Assembly (NCBI GenBank): GCA_016930735.1
Contig: JAFGGF010000281.1
Location: 1 to 20,238, forward strand
Reading direction: 5' to 3'
Source: Prolixibacteraceae bacterium
GTDB lineage: Bacteria > Bacteroidota > Bacteroidia > Bacteroidales > Prolixibacteraceae
DNA: 20,238 bases
Within the stretch, counting starts at the first letter, position 1. The number at the start of each line of letters is the position of its first letter. Of this stretch, positions 7,487 through 15,966 are shown one piece after another. The position numbers and the translations under genes were made by a program. Below the pieces are notes generated by a model, which was not told where the DNA came from, did not search any database, and saw only the letters and a list, made by a program, of their open reading frames with translations.

Positions 7487-8947
7487 TTAAAATTTAAATC
7501 CCAATGTTAACAAAATTTGATCCTTACTGTTTTTCAAAGAAATGTCTTCAAAATTAGGTTGCGGATTGTAAAGCCCGAATTTTTCGGTAGAATTCCGGTA
7601 TGCAATATCAGCAAAGAAACCATTTGCCATATAACCCAAACCTAATGAAACTACTGAGTTGTTGTCACTTACTTTTGTTTCAGGTAAATTAAAATCGGAT
7701 ACAAAAGGAGTTGGATAATATTCAAATCCTGCACGGGCACTCAGGCTTTGAGTGAATTTCAATTCACCACCCATCCGCAGGTTAAATACGCTTTTAAATG
7801 AGTTTTTTACATTATAATTCAGATCGGAAACATCATATTTCATTGATGAATAATCCACAATTTCACCATCGATACTTAATAAAGCAAATTTGTTAATAAC
7901 AACTGCTCCACTCAATACAAACTTGTATGGTGAATTCAAACCGTAATTATAAAGGCTTAATCCATCACTACTATACGACTGAGCAAGATGTGATTCCATT
8001 GTAAGCCTCATATCATCTTTAACTTTAAAAAATGTAGGGGCATGGAATGCTGCACCCAGCCTGACAAAACTGACTGGTTTGAAAATAGCGCCTAATTTCA
8101 GGTTGTATCCTGTTCCTTTAATGTAATTATCTTCGAAATAAGTGAATGAATTATTGTCTTCTAGAATTTCCGTGTACTCTTTATATTTGGTTATATCCAC
8201 ATCCTGAATTCCAAATGTAGCTCCTATATAGAATTTATGTGCAAAGTTTAATCCACCGGCAAAAACATATTCCTTTATGCCACCTTTATAAGAATAATTA
8301 ATTTGCTGATCGACAAGCTCATCCTCATAAAGAATATTAACATATTGGTCATCAGTATTTGCATTAACAGGGTCCATTAAATAAGTTTCCCATGCAAGTT
8401 TAGCGGGCCAGTCACGGTATTCAATATCAGCAATGTCCCTATTCAGATAGGAATTTGTTAAGGCTTCTGAATTCGCCCAGTTAACGATTCCATCTAGGAA
8501 AGACACAGGTGACTGGTCGTACATTTCATAGGAATTCTGATTTAAATCGAGGATGGTATTCATCCCGATCCCCAGGTTAAAACTTACAAGGCCTGTTTCG
8601 CTTGATAAACCGGTATTTATACTGCCTACATATCCAACATTATTTATTGCATGGGAATATTTATTATCTGAAAATATATCACCTGTAATATTCATGTCAG
8701 AATTATTAAAGCGGGCAGTAGGTGTAATTACAAATTCACTGCTGCGGTAAATAGCAATCCCTGCCGGATTAATACTCAAAGAAGTAAAATCACCTCCAAG
8801 GGCGCCAAAAGCATTACCCATCGCGGCAGCACGTGCTGTTCCATTAATTTTTTGCGACGATAACCTGTAAGCATCGGCTAATGTTTGTGCCTTAAGAATT
8901 ACAGAAGAAAATAATAGTAATCCTGCTAAAAAAACATATTTTTTCAT
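7487..8947 (-). CDS. OmpP1/FadL-family outer membrane beta-barrel protein
   Basis: A 486-residue outer membrane protein. The signal peptide is about residues 1-21 (MKKY, hydrophobic core, ending LKAQ). The mature start, with ADAYRLSSQKINGTARAAAMGNAFGALGGDFTSLSINPAGIAIYRSSEFVITP, is the hallmark of the Bacteroidota FadL-like family (the NPAG turn). Alternating aromatic/polar strands fill the rest, and the chain ends LLTLGFKF with the terminal Phe expected for BAM-assembled barrels. E. coli FadL imports long-chain fatty acids, but the Bacteroidota relatives are diverse and the ligand here is unknown. The gene follows the Tyr/Ser-rich lipoprotein gene by 49 bp with no terminator between, so the two may share a transcript. 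A TTAATTTG element upstream could be a weak promoter of its own. Confidence 0.87.
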   Translation of the reverse strand: MKKYVFLAGLLLFSSVILKAQTLADAYRLSSQKINGTARAAAMGNAFGALGGDFTSLSINPAGIAIYRSSEFVITPTARFNNSDMNITGDIFSDNKYSHAINNVGYVGSINTGLSSETGLVSFNLGIGMNTILDLNQNSYEMYDQSPVSFLDGIVNWANSEALTNSYLNRDIADIEYRDWPAKLAWETYLMDPVNANTDDQYVNILYEDELVDQQINYSYKGGIKEYVFAGGLNFAHKFYIGATFGIQDVDITKYKEYTEILEDNNSFTYFEDNYIKGTGYNLKLGAIFKPVSFVRLGAAFHAPTFFKVKDDMRLTMESHLAQSYSSDGLSLYNYGLNSPYKFVLSGAVVINKFALLSIDGEIVDYSSMKYDVSDLNYNVKNSFKSVFNLRMGGELKFTQSLSARAGFEYYPTPFVSDFNLPETKVSDNNSVVSLGLGYMANGFFADIAYRNSTEKFGLYNPQPNFEDISLKNSKDQILLTLGFKF

Positions 8948-8996
8948 GGCATTAATTTTATTGTTAACGTAATCAAATTAAGTTTGGGTAATAGGA

Positions 8997-10496
8997 TTAT
9001 CTCCTACCTCCACCAGAACGGCTTCCACCAGAACTTCCACCCGAGCTTCTGCTACCACCTGAAGAAGATGAAGAAGATGAAGAGCCGCTTGACCTTACAC
9101 TTCCGCCTGAGCTGCCTGATGACCTGTAGCTGCTGCCACTGCTACTGCTCCCGGAACTTCTGTAGCTGCTGCCTGAACTCCCGGAAGAACTGCTGGAGCG
9201 ATAGCTGCTACCTGAGCTTCTGTATGAAGGCTGGCTTGAGCCTGATCGTTGTGAACTTACACTTGAGCTTTTTGTATATGTGGAACTTGAACGATATCTG
9301 TTGCTTGTATTTGTTGTACTCTTTGGAGTACTGTATGTTCTTGAATTTGTCGAACTCCTGCTTACAACCCTAGGCTGGCTGTAGGTACTGTTTGATGAAG
9401 GCCGTGTGTAAATCTGCCTTGCTGCAGAAGACCTTGTTTGTGAATTAACGGAAGAAGTACTGTTCCCCGAAATTCTGGTACTCTGATTAGATGTAGTGCT
9501 TCCGTTTTTAATATATGCAGAAGACCTTCCTGTACTGTTGTTGCGTGTTGATGCTTCATTTGCACTGTTTAAATTGGCACCTGTCCTTCTTCTTTCAGTT
9601 AATACATCTGACGACCTTGACGACCTGGTTGTTTCACCTTGCCTGATGCTTCTTTCCCCGACAGTAGCACTTTTATTTGTCAGGCCTGACCTGCCTGTCT
9701 GATTGGCCATTGCCTGCCGTGAACTGCCACCTCTTGTATCATAATTTGAAAGGCTGCTTCTTCGTCCGTACCGAACATCGCTTCGGTTTGCATACCAGTC
9801 TCTGTTACTGTAATATCCTCCGTAATAATTTCCGTAATAACCACCATAATATCCTCCATACCATGGTGAGTAATATGAATAATAAGGATAATAACCATAT
9901 CCGTAACCATAATAATTCCAACCCCAGGGATTGTAATATCCACCATAAAAACCATAAGGGCTATAATAGGAATACGGATACCAGCCTAATCCCCAGCCCA
10001 TACTGTAAAATGGTGAATACCAGCTATCATAGTACATCCAGGTGTCCCAATAAAATGGGTCATAATAATATGGGTTATGGAAGCGTCTGATGCGGTATGC
10101 GTAGTCGATGTCATCGCCATCGTAATAATTATTGATGACATATTTTACTTCGTCATCATTATAATACATGGTAGTGTCACTGTCCATCAGTTCCATTTGT
10201 TCCATGTTGTATAATTGGGCATCTACGTAATCACTGTCATCATCTTCCAGAATAAAGTTCGTTACAGTATTTGAACCATCTTCATTTTCAGAAATTTCGC
10301 TGATAATCATATTCTTAGCTGATTTTTCCTGTGGTTCAGCTTTAACTGTGCCTACCTCCTCAATTGTTACGGGAGGTGGCATATCGCCCGGATTAAAATA
10401 AATATCATCCTGATATCCTGTCATGTAGGTTCCGGTAGTGCAGGAGCCAAGAATAAATCCAACTGCTGCAATCAAAAGTGTGATCCTTGTTTTCAT
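8997..10496 (-). CDS. Low-complexity lipoprotein: acidic head, Tyr/Gly-rich middle, Ser/Arg-rich tail
   Basis: A 499-residue lipoprotein: a charged start, a hydrophobic stretch and a lipobox LGSC with lipidation at C19. Three blocks follow. Residues 28-137 are acidic (DDD, DGDD). Residues about 140-235 are packed with Tyr, Gly, Trp and Pro (GGYYGGYYGNYYGGYY type). Residues about 236-499 are Ser/Arg/Thr/Asn/Gly with no acidic cluster, closing with imperfect SYRSSGSS repeats (424-466) and GGSRSGGGRR. Similar proteins in Bacteroidota are annotated as hypothetical or vitellogenin-like; no enzyme domain is visible. The composition suggests a disordered, perhaps self-associating or surface-binding envelope protein (inference). 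Unusually for this window, GGGAGG lies 7 bases before the ATG. The FadL-type barrel gene follows after 49 bp. Confidence 0.85.
   Translation of the reverse strand: MKTRITLLIAAVGFILGSCTTGTYMTGYQDDIYFNPGDMPPPVTIEEVGTVKAEPQEKSAKNMIISEISENEDGSNTVTNFILEDDDSDYVDAQLYNMEQMELMDSDTTMYYNDDEVKYVINNYYDGDDIDYAYRIRRFHNPYYYDPFYWDTWMYYDSWYSPFYSMGWGLGWYPYSYYSPYGFYGGYYNPWGWNYYGYGYGYYPYYSYYSPWYGGYYGGYYGNYYGGYYSNRDWYANRSDVRYGRRSSLSNYDTRGGSSRQAMANQTGRSGLTNKSATVGERSIRQGETTRSSRSSDVLTERRRTGANLNSANEASTRNNSTGRSSAYIKNGSTTSNQSTRISGNSTSSVNSQTRSSAARQIYTRPSSNSTYSQPRVVSRSSTNSRTYSTPKSTTNTSNRYRSSSTYTKSSSVSSQRSGSSQPSYRSSGSSYRSSSSSGSSGSSYRSSGSSSSGSSYRSSGSSGGSVRSSGSSSSSSSSGGSRSSGGSSGGSRSGGGRR
9099..9227 (-). repeat. Degenerate SYRSSGSS-encoding tandem repeat
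   Basis: Inside the lipoprotein gene, residues 424-466 contain four SYRSSxSS units spaced 7-13 residues apart. The DNA copies use different serine codons, so the repeat is stronger at protein level than at DNA level. Confidence 0.6.
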
Positions 10497-10998
10497 AACA
10501 TATCCTCCCTTTATTTAAATTCTCGAATGTTCTTTATTATAAACGTTTTCTTCTGTCTTAAGTTTTCAAAATTTATACCAAAGTAATAAAATTGCCTTTC
10601 CTGACTTATTTTTTAACATTTTAATTATCCACAATTATTTGTTGCTTTTACAGCAATTGTCAGATAATCAATTCTATAAATACTAAAAATATTACTTTTT
10701 GTTATTGAATTCAAATTAAATAGTTTTTTTGTATTGCAGAAAAGTATTTGATTACTTATAATTTTCAGGATGTTGAATTCCTGAATAAAGTTGCGGCTTA
10801 TTAAATTAATCCGTTGTTTCTTACTATAATTAATCCAATGTTTTATACATAAATAAAATTTGAATAAAATATTTACCGGATGAATTAATACTGACTTCAT
10901 AAGCTGTTTACTGGTTTAATTATCTCAAGAATAATTGCTTTATTTGTACCCTTGAAAATTATACTGAAATAAACAATAGTCATACCAAAATTCAAGTA
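10497..10998. other. AT-rich intergenic region between divergent lipoprotein and proS genes
   Basis: This 502-bp stretch is very AT-rich and separates two divergent genes, so it should hold both promoters. On the proS side TTTATTTG (10939-10946) is one mismatch from TAnnTTTG; no convincing -33 box accompanies it. On the lipoprotein side I find only near matches. A 91-codon open frame (10625-10900, minus) has the Ile/Asn/Lys/Phe composition of translated noncoding DNA and is not called as a gene. I see no tRNA, strong hairpin or riboswitch-like structure. Confidence 0.5.
10504..10509 (-). promoter_or_regulatory. Shine-Dalgarno-like GGGAGG before the lipoprotein gene
   Basis: GGGAGG lies 7 bases upstream of the lipoprotein ATG on the minus strand. 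Most other starts in this window have no such motif, as expected for Bacteroidota, so this gene may be translated with extra strength. Confidence 0.4.
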
Positions 10999-12474
10999 AT
11001 GGCGAAGGAACTAACACCACGGAGCGAAAATTACTCACAGTGGTATCTTGATTTAGTAGTAAAAGCAGGGCTTGCGGAAAGTTCAGCCGTAAGAGGTTGT
11101 ATGGTAATAAAACCATACGGATATGCGATTTGGGAAAAAATGCAACGTCAGCTCGACGATATGTTTAAAGAAACCGGCCATGAGAATGCCTATTTCCCGT
11201 TATTTATACCAAAATCGTTTTTTAGCAAAGAAGCCGACCATGTAGAAGGTTTTGCTAAAGAGTGTGCAGTTGTAACTCATTACAGGCTTAAAACCAATCC
11301 TGAAGGAAATGGGGTAGTTGTCGATCCGGAAGCAAAACTTGAAGAGGAATTGATTATCAGGCCAACTTCGGAAACCATAATCTGGAATACATACCGAAAC
11401 TGGATTCAGTCTCATCGTGATTTACCAATCCTGATTAACCAATGGGCTAATGTAGTACGCTGGGAAATGCGTACCAGGTTGTTTTTACGTACTGCAGAAT
11501 TTCTTTGGCAGGAAGGCCATACAGCCCATGCCACAAAAGTTGAAGCAATTGAAGAAACAGAAAAAATAATAAACCTTTATGCTGAGTTTGCCGAAAAGTA
11601 TATGGCTGTTCCTGTTATAAAAGGATTAAAAAGCGAGAATGAACGATTTGCCGGTGCAGTTGAAACCTATTCAATTGAAGCCCTGATGCAGGATGGGAAA
11701 GCCCTTCAGTCTGGTACATCTCATTTTTTAGGGCAGAACTTTGCCAAAGCATTTGATGTCCGTTTTGCAAATAATGAAGGGAAAGAGGAATTTGTCTGGG
11801 CAACATCATGGGGTGTTTCCACACGTTTGATGGGAGCTTTAATCATGGCGCATTCCGATGATAATGGTTTGATTTTACCACCAAAACTCGCTCCTTATCA
11901 GGTAGTTATTGTCCCAATCTATAAAAAAGAAGAGCAACTTGCTGCCATTTCAGAAAAAGTAAAGGAAATTCAAGCAAAGCTGAAATCCAAGGGCATTTCA
12001 GTGAGATATGACGATAGCGATAATAAAAAACCAGGGTGGAAATTTGCTGAGTATGAATTAAAAGGTGTTCCGGTTCGGATCGCAATGGGGCCACGCGACC
12101 TCGAAAACGGAACCGTTGAACTGGCTCGACGTGATACATTGGAGAAAAAAGTATTACCGGTTGAAGGTATCGAAGTTTATGTAATGAACCTTTTAAACGA
12201 GATTCAGGAAAATATTTACAATAAAGCTGCAAAATTCAGGACAGAGAATACTACGAAAGTTGATTCATATGATGAATTTAAAGAAATACTGAATAATAAG
12301 GGTGGTTTTATTTTGGCTCATTGGGATGGTACTTCGGAAACAGAATTAAAAATTAAGGAAGAAACCAAGGCAACAATCCGGTGTATTCCTTTAGATGATG
12401 AAAAAGAGGAAGGTAGATGTATTTATTCCGGTAAGCCTTCGAAGCAAAGGGTTCTTTTTGCAGTCGCTTATTAA
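10999..12474 (+). CDS. proS: Prolyl-tRNA synthetase, archaeal/eukaryal-type (ProS type 3)
   Basis: A 491-residue class IIa synthetase that charges tRNA-Pro in the cytoplasm. The start SENYSQWYLDLVVKAGLAESSAVRGCMVIKPYGYAIWE, motif 2 RWEMRTRLFLRTAEFLWQEGHT (154-175) and motif 3 around GVSTRLMGALIM (272-283) identify the short archaeal/eukaryal type. The ~180-residue editing insertion of bacterial-type ProS is absent. The anticodon-binding domain runs at about 298-400, followed by the C-terminal domain (about 405-491) ending in the conserved Tyr (FAVAY). Only two cysteines (C462, C474) remain in the C-terminal domain, so a full four-Cys zinc site is not evident. This form is usual in Bacteroidota. 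The gene has its own terminator. Confidence 0.97.
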   Translation: MAKELTPRSENYSQWYLDLVVKAGLAESSAVRGCMVIKPYGYAIWEKMQRQLDDMFKETGHENAYFPLFIPKSFFSKEADHVEGFAKECAVVTHYRLKTNPEGNGVVVDPEAKLEEELIIRPTSETIIWNTYRNWIQSHRDLPILINQWANVVRWEMRTRLFLRTAEFLWQEGHTAHATKVEAIEETEKIINLYAEFAEKYMAVPVIKGLKSENERFAGAVETYSIEALMQDGKALQSGTSHFLGQNFAKAFDVRFANNEGKEEFVWATSWGVSTRLMGALIMAHSDDNGLILPPKLAPYQVVIVPIYKKEEQLAAISEKVKEIQAKLKSKGISVRYDDSDNKKPGWKFAEYELKGVPVRIAMGPRDLENGTVELARRDTLEKKVLPVEGIEVYVMNLLNEIQENIYNKAAKFRTENTTKVDSYDEFKEILNNKGGFILAHWDGTSETELKIKEETKATIRCIPLDDEKEEGRCIYSGKPSKQRVLFAVAY

Positions 12475-12494
12475 TGAATTAATATTATGATATT

Positions 12495-12521
12495 AAAGCA
12501 GCTTGGTTGGGCTGCTTTTTT
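12495..12521 (+). terminator. Intrinsic terminator after proS
   Basis: An 8-bp stem (12495-12502 with 12511-12518), an 8-base loop and a run of seven T's from 12516 follow the proS stop by 20 bp. It separates proS from the following three-gene block. Confidence 0.85.
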
Positions 12522-12566
12522 TCTGCTTTAAAATTCACTATTTTTAGGAATCTAAAATAAAAATCA

Positions 12567-13256
12567 ATGAGTGAAGAAAAAGAATTCAGGAATAACCTAC
12601 TGGAAGTATACACATTAAAAACTTCAGTAAAAAAACTGGTATATGAAAATACGCTGCAAACTTTTTTAATTCTCAGAAAAGTATTAAAACAGCTTGAAAC
12701 GGATTATAATCAAATTCTGCAGGGAAAAGTTTCCAATGAACTGATGCCAAAATACAGGCAACGCGGGCCTTTTGAAGTGGAATTCAGGATTGGAGGAGAT
12801 ATCCTGATTTTTAGTATGCATTCCAATGTTTTTGGTTTTGACAGGAACCATCCCGTGTGGAAATTAAAATACGTGGAAGAGGATGTTTTAAGAAGCTATT
12901 GCGGGATGATAAATATTTACGATTTCCTGAACGATTCATTTAAATATAACCGGATGAATGACCTTGGTTACCTGGTTGCCCGGATTTTTGTCAATAAGGA
13001 AAAACATTTTTTTGTTGAGGGTAAAAGGCAATCGGATGAATTGTTAAAAGATTTTGCATTGGATACTATTTCGCCGGGATTTCTGCGTCAGATTGTTGAA
13101 ATAGCTATACAGTATTCGGTTCAGTTCGATTTACTTGTTCCTCCATATGAGCAGGTAAAAATGGCAACAGTTGACCAAATGTTGGAAAAGATAAGCCTTT
13201 CAAAAATGACAACCGGGAAACGTTTGGGATTTAGTTTTAATGTAGATGATGTTTAG
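12567..13256 (+). CDS. Conserved-looking cytoplasmic protein of unknown function
   Basis: A 229-residue soluble protein that I do not recognise. It begins with a helical segment (about 1-50, with KTSVKKLVYENTLQTFLILRKVLKQLETDYNQIL), continues with mixed alpha/beta sequence including FEVEFRIGGDILIFSMHSNVFGF (69-91) and ends with a helical part and a basic stretch (TGKRLGFSFNVDDV). No signal peptide, membrane span or catalytic motif is visible. The composition is that of a real folded protein. It is followed after only 3 bp by pepT and then tilS, so it is probably the first gene of that operon; a TATTTTTA at 12539-12546 is a one-mismatch -7 box at the right distance. Co-expression does not reveal its job. 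Confidence 0.8.
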   Translation: MSEEKEFRNNLLEVYTLKTSVKKLVYENTLQTFLILRKVLKQLETDYNQILQGKVSNELMPKYRQRGPFEVEFRIGGDILIFSMHSNVFGFDRNHPVWKLKYVEEDVLRSYCGMINIYDFLNDSFKYNRMNDLGYLVARIFVNKEKHFFVEGKRQSDELLKDFALDTISPGFLRQIVEIAIQYSVQFDLLVPPYEQVKMATVDQMLEKISLSKMTTGKRLGFSFNVDDV

Positions 13257-13259
13257 TTT

Positions 13260-14486
13260 ATGGAGAAAGTAGTTGAAAGATTCATCAGGTACTCAAAGAT
13301 TGATACTGCTTCTGATCCTAAAAGTGAAAGTTATCCAAGTACGGAAAAGCAATATGTATTGCTTAATATGCTTATTGATGAATTAAAAACTGTGGGAATT
13401 AAGGATGCTTCAATTGATAAATATGGATATGTGACAGGGACAATACCGGCAAATATCCCCGGAAATATCCCTGTTGTAGGCCTGATAGCCCACGTTGATA
13501 CAAGTCCCGATTTTAACAGTACAGGTGTTAATCCGCAAATAATTGACAATTATGATGGTATGCCTGTGTTTTTAAAAAACAACGTTGTGATCGATCCTTC
13601 TGAATTCCCGGAAATCCTTAATTATCGAGGACAGTCTTTAATAACTACCGATGGAACATCATTACTTGGGGCTGATGACAAAGCCGGAGTTGCGGAAATT
13701 ATTACGGCTGCTGATATATTAATGAACAATGATAAAATAAAGCATGGTGTTATTAAAATTTGCTTTACTCCTGATGAAGAAATAGGGAAGGGGACTGATT
13801 ATTTTGATGTGAAAAAGTTCGGAGCTGATTTTGCATATACTTTGGATGGCGGAGAACTGGGTGAACTTGAATTTGAAAATTTTAATGCAGCTTATGCCAA
13901 AATCACAGTAAAAGGAAAATCGGTACATCCCGGGGCAGCAAAAAATAGAATGATCAATGCTTCACTTGTTGCCTATAAACTCATTTCGCTGCTTCCCAGG
14001 GACCAAAGGCCAGAACATACTGAAAAATATGAAGGCTTTTTCCATTTGCTCTCTGTTCAGGGAAATGTTGAGAAAGCTGAAATTGAGTATCTTATCCGTG
14101 ATCATGATGCTGAAAAATTCAGTATTAAAAAGAAATTACTGAAAGAAGCAATACATTTTCTAAATCATGAATTTGGTAGCGATTTGGTTTCAGTTGAGAT
14201 GCACGACCAGTATTACAACATGCGTGAAAAAATTGAACCGGTTATGTATGTTGTGGAAATTGCTGAAAAAGCTATGAAGCTTGCCGGTGTGCAGCCAAAA
14301 GTCAGAGCCATCAGGGGAGGGACCGATGGTGCAAGGCTTTCGTATGTTGGTTTACCCTGCCCTAATTTGTTTTCAGGCGGGCATAATTTTCACGGGCCTT
14401 ATGAATTTATCCCAATTCCCTCGATGTTAAAAGCTGTTGAAGTGATTTTAAACATTTGCAGGCTGGTTCCTGAAATTAAAAAATAA
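13260..14486 (+). CDS. pepT: Peptidase T, tripeptide aminopeptidase
   Basis: A 408-residue M20-family enzyme that removes the N-terminal residue from tripeptides in the cytoplasm. The two-zinc site is complete and falls almost on the Salmonella PepT numbering: H78 (with D80) in AHVDTSPDF, D140 in LLGADDKAG, the general base E173 and E174 in PDEEIGKG, D196 in TLDGGELGE and H378 in GGHNFHGPYEF. GGTDGARLSYVG (353-364) is the other family signature. The dimerisation insert lies at about 207-320. The length is typical and nothing is missing. It starts 3 bp after the preceding unknown gene, and its TAA shares a base with the tilS ATG. Confidence 0.97.
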   Translation: MEKVVERFIRYSKIDTASDPKSESYPSTEKQYVLLNMLIDELKTVGIKDASIDKYGYVTGTIPANIPGNIPVVGLIAHVDTSPDFNSTGVNPQIIDNYDGMPVFLKNNVVIDPSEFPEILNYRGQSLITTDGTSLLGADDKAGVAEIITAADILMNNDKIKHGVIKICFTPDEEIGKGTDYFDVKKFGADFAYTLDGGELGELEFENFNAAYAKITVKGKSVHPGAAKNRMINASLVAYKLISLLPRDQRPEHTEKYEGFFHLLSVQGNVEKAEIEYLIRDHDAEKFSIKKKLLKEAIHFLNHEFGSDLVSVEMHDQYYNMREKIEPVMYVVEIAEKAMKLAGVQPKVRAIRGGTDGARLSYVGLPCPNLFSGGHNFHGPYEFIPIPSMLKAVEVILNICRLVPEIKK

Positions 14487-15805
14487 TGCTTTCAGAATTT
14501 AAAGAGTTTGTCAAACAAAATGAATTGTTCGGATCGTCCGATAAAATATTGCTTGCAATTAGCGGTGGTGTCGATTCTATGGTTTTATTTGACTTATTTA
14601 AAAAGCTGAAACTGAATTTTGCCGCAGTTCATTGTAATTTTAAACTGAGGGATGAGGAATCGGACGGTGATGAAATGTTTGTAAAACAATATGTTCAGGA
14701 TGCAGGAGTTCAGCTTTTTGTAAAAAGTTTTGATACACTTGATTATGCAAAGGTCAATGGAATTTCTGTTGAAATGGCTGCACGTGAATTGCGATATAAC
14801 TATTTTGAAAAGCTCAGTACAGAACATGAATTCGATTATATAGCCACTGCACATCACCAGGACGATTTGATTGAGACTTTTTTTTTAAACCTGATCAGAA
14901 AAACAGGGATTAAAGGTTTAACCGGGATCAAACCTAAGTCAGGAAAGTTAATCAGGCCGTTACTATTTGCAGGTAGGGAAATGATCCTGAAGTATGTTGT
15001 CGATGAAAATATTCCGTACAGGGAAGATTCATCAAATTCCTCCATCGTTCATAAGCGTAATTTTTTAAGGCACAGTATTTTACCTTTATTTGAAAATTTA
15101 AATCCATCTTTCAGGAATAACATTGCAGAAAGTATTCAAAACCTGAAGGAGGCAGAAGAAGTATATCAGAATTCGATTGAAAAGGAAAAAAAAGGAATTA
15201 TCAGGCTTGAAAATAATAATCCTGTAGTTCAGATTGAAGAACTGATTAAGTCTTCTTTCCCTAAAATCCTTCTTTTTGAAATTTTAAGTGATTATAATTT
15301 TAATTCTGCAGTTATCAGCGAAATTTTCCAGGGGATTTCCGAAGAATCTGGGAAACAATATTTTTCATCTTCGCACCGGGTTGTGAGAGACCGGGGAAAA
15401 CTTATTATTACCGAAAACAGGGACAAATCGGAAGCTGTGTTTTATATTGAAGAAGGCGACATGGAATTGTTTAGCCCGGTAAACATTGAGATAAGCCTGT
15501 TTGATGCACTGAATTTTAAAATCCCACATCTGAATAAATATGCATGTTTCGATTATAAAAAACTGGAATTTCCGTTAATAATAAAAAAATGGCATCAGGG
15601 AGAATATTTTAAACCCCTGGGAATGGATGGTTTTAAAAAAGTCAGTGATTTTTTTATTGATGAAAAATTTTCGATCCCGGAGAAAGAAAATACCTGGATT
15701 TTGTATTCAGGGAACAAGATAGCATGGATTATCGGATATCGGCTTGACGACCGCTTTAAAATAACCAGGGAAACAAAAAGGATTTACCAGTTAAAACTCC
15801 TTTAA
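14486..15805 (+). CDS. tilS: tRNA(Ile)-lysidine synthetase
   Basis: A 439-residue N-type PP-loop enzyme that attaches lysine to C34 of the CAU-anticodon tRNA-Ile, so the tRNA reads AUA and is charged with Ile instead of Met. The PP-loop SGGVDS is at 26-31, HCNFKLR at 49-55 and TAHHQDDLIET at 121-131; IRPLL, EDSSN and RNFLRH follow at about 156-196. The C-terminal TilS domain (about 365-437) shows WHQGEYFKPLGMDGFKKVSDFFID. The start overlaps the pepT stop (TAATG), a sign of translational coupling. The conserved essential function with a complete set of motifs makes this call firm. Confidence 0.96.
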   Translation: MLSEFKEFVKQNELFGSSDKILLAISGGVDSMVLFDLFKKLKLNFAAVHCNFKLRDEESDGDEMFVKQYVQDAGVQLFVKSFDTLDYAKVNGISVEMAARELRYNYFEKLSTEHEFDYIATAHHQDDLIETFFLNLIRKTGIKGLTGIKPKSGKLIRPLLFAGREMILKYVVDENIPYREDSSNSSIVHKRNFLRHSILPLFENLNPSFRNNIAESIQNLKEAEEVYQNSIEKEKKGIIRLENNNPVVQIEELIKSSFPKILLFEILSDYNFNSAVISEIFQGISEESGKQYFSSSHRVVRDRGKLIITENRDKSEAVFYIEEGDMELFSPVNIEISLFDALNFKIPHLNKYACFDYKKLEFPLIIKKWHQGEYFKPLGMDGFKKVSDFFIDEKFSIPEKENTWILYSGNKIAWIIGYRLDDRFKITRETKRIYQLKLL

Positions 15806-15840
15806 AAGAAAAATGCCATCCGCCAGATGGCGGACGGCAT
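15803..15840 (-). terminator. GC-rich hairpin terminator beyond crp, next to tilS
   Basis: Twelve-base arms (15813-15824 and 15829-15840) pair with one mismatch around a 4-base loop; the core TCCGCCAGATGGCGGA is far richer in GC than its surroundings. A T-rich run (TTTTTCTTTT) follows only on the minus strand, so it should end the leftward uup-crp transcript, 127 bases past the crp stop. It could also be a copy of a dispersed palindromic repeat. Confidence 0.65.
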
Positions 15841-15966
15841 CAACAACCTTCAACTACTAACCGATTTTAATAACCCAAAAAATTATGAAGCAAATAAATG
15901 TTTTGAGTAAATTAAATTTGCTCATACAAAAAAAATATTTCTTCCAATTACTGTCTGTAACTAAAG

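Noticed and set aside
9000..9240. Repeat-rich DNA considered as a CRISPR array or tandem satellite
   Set aside because: The repeats are in-frame codons of a Ser-rich protein, vary in sequence and have no regular spacers.
8984..10090. Several open frames overlapping the lipoprotein gene, on both strands
   Set aside because: Repetitive Ser, Tyr and Gly codons keep other frames open; the products are Cys/Leu/Ser or His/Asn biased with no signal or domain, while the lipoprotein frame has a signal peptide and lipobox.
10625..10900. 91-codon minus-strand open frame in the gap before proS
   Set aside because: Its composition is almost all Ile, Asn, Lys, Phe, Leu and Ser, as expected of translated AT-rich noncoding DNA, and it has no domain, partner gene or start signal.
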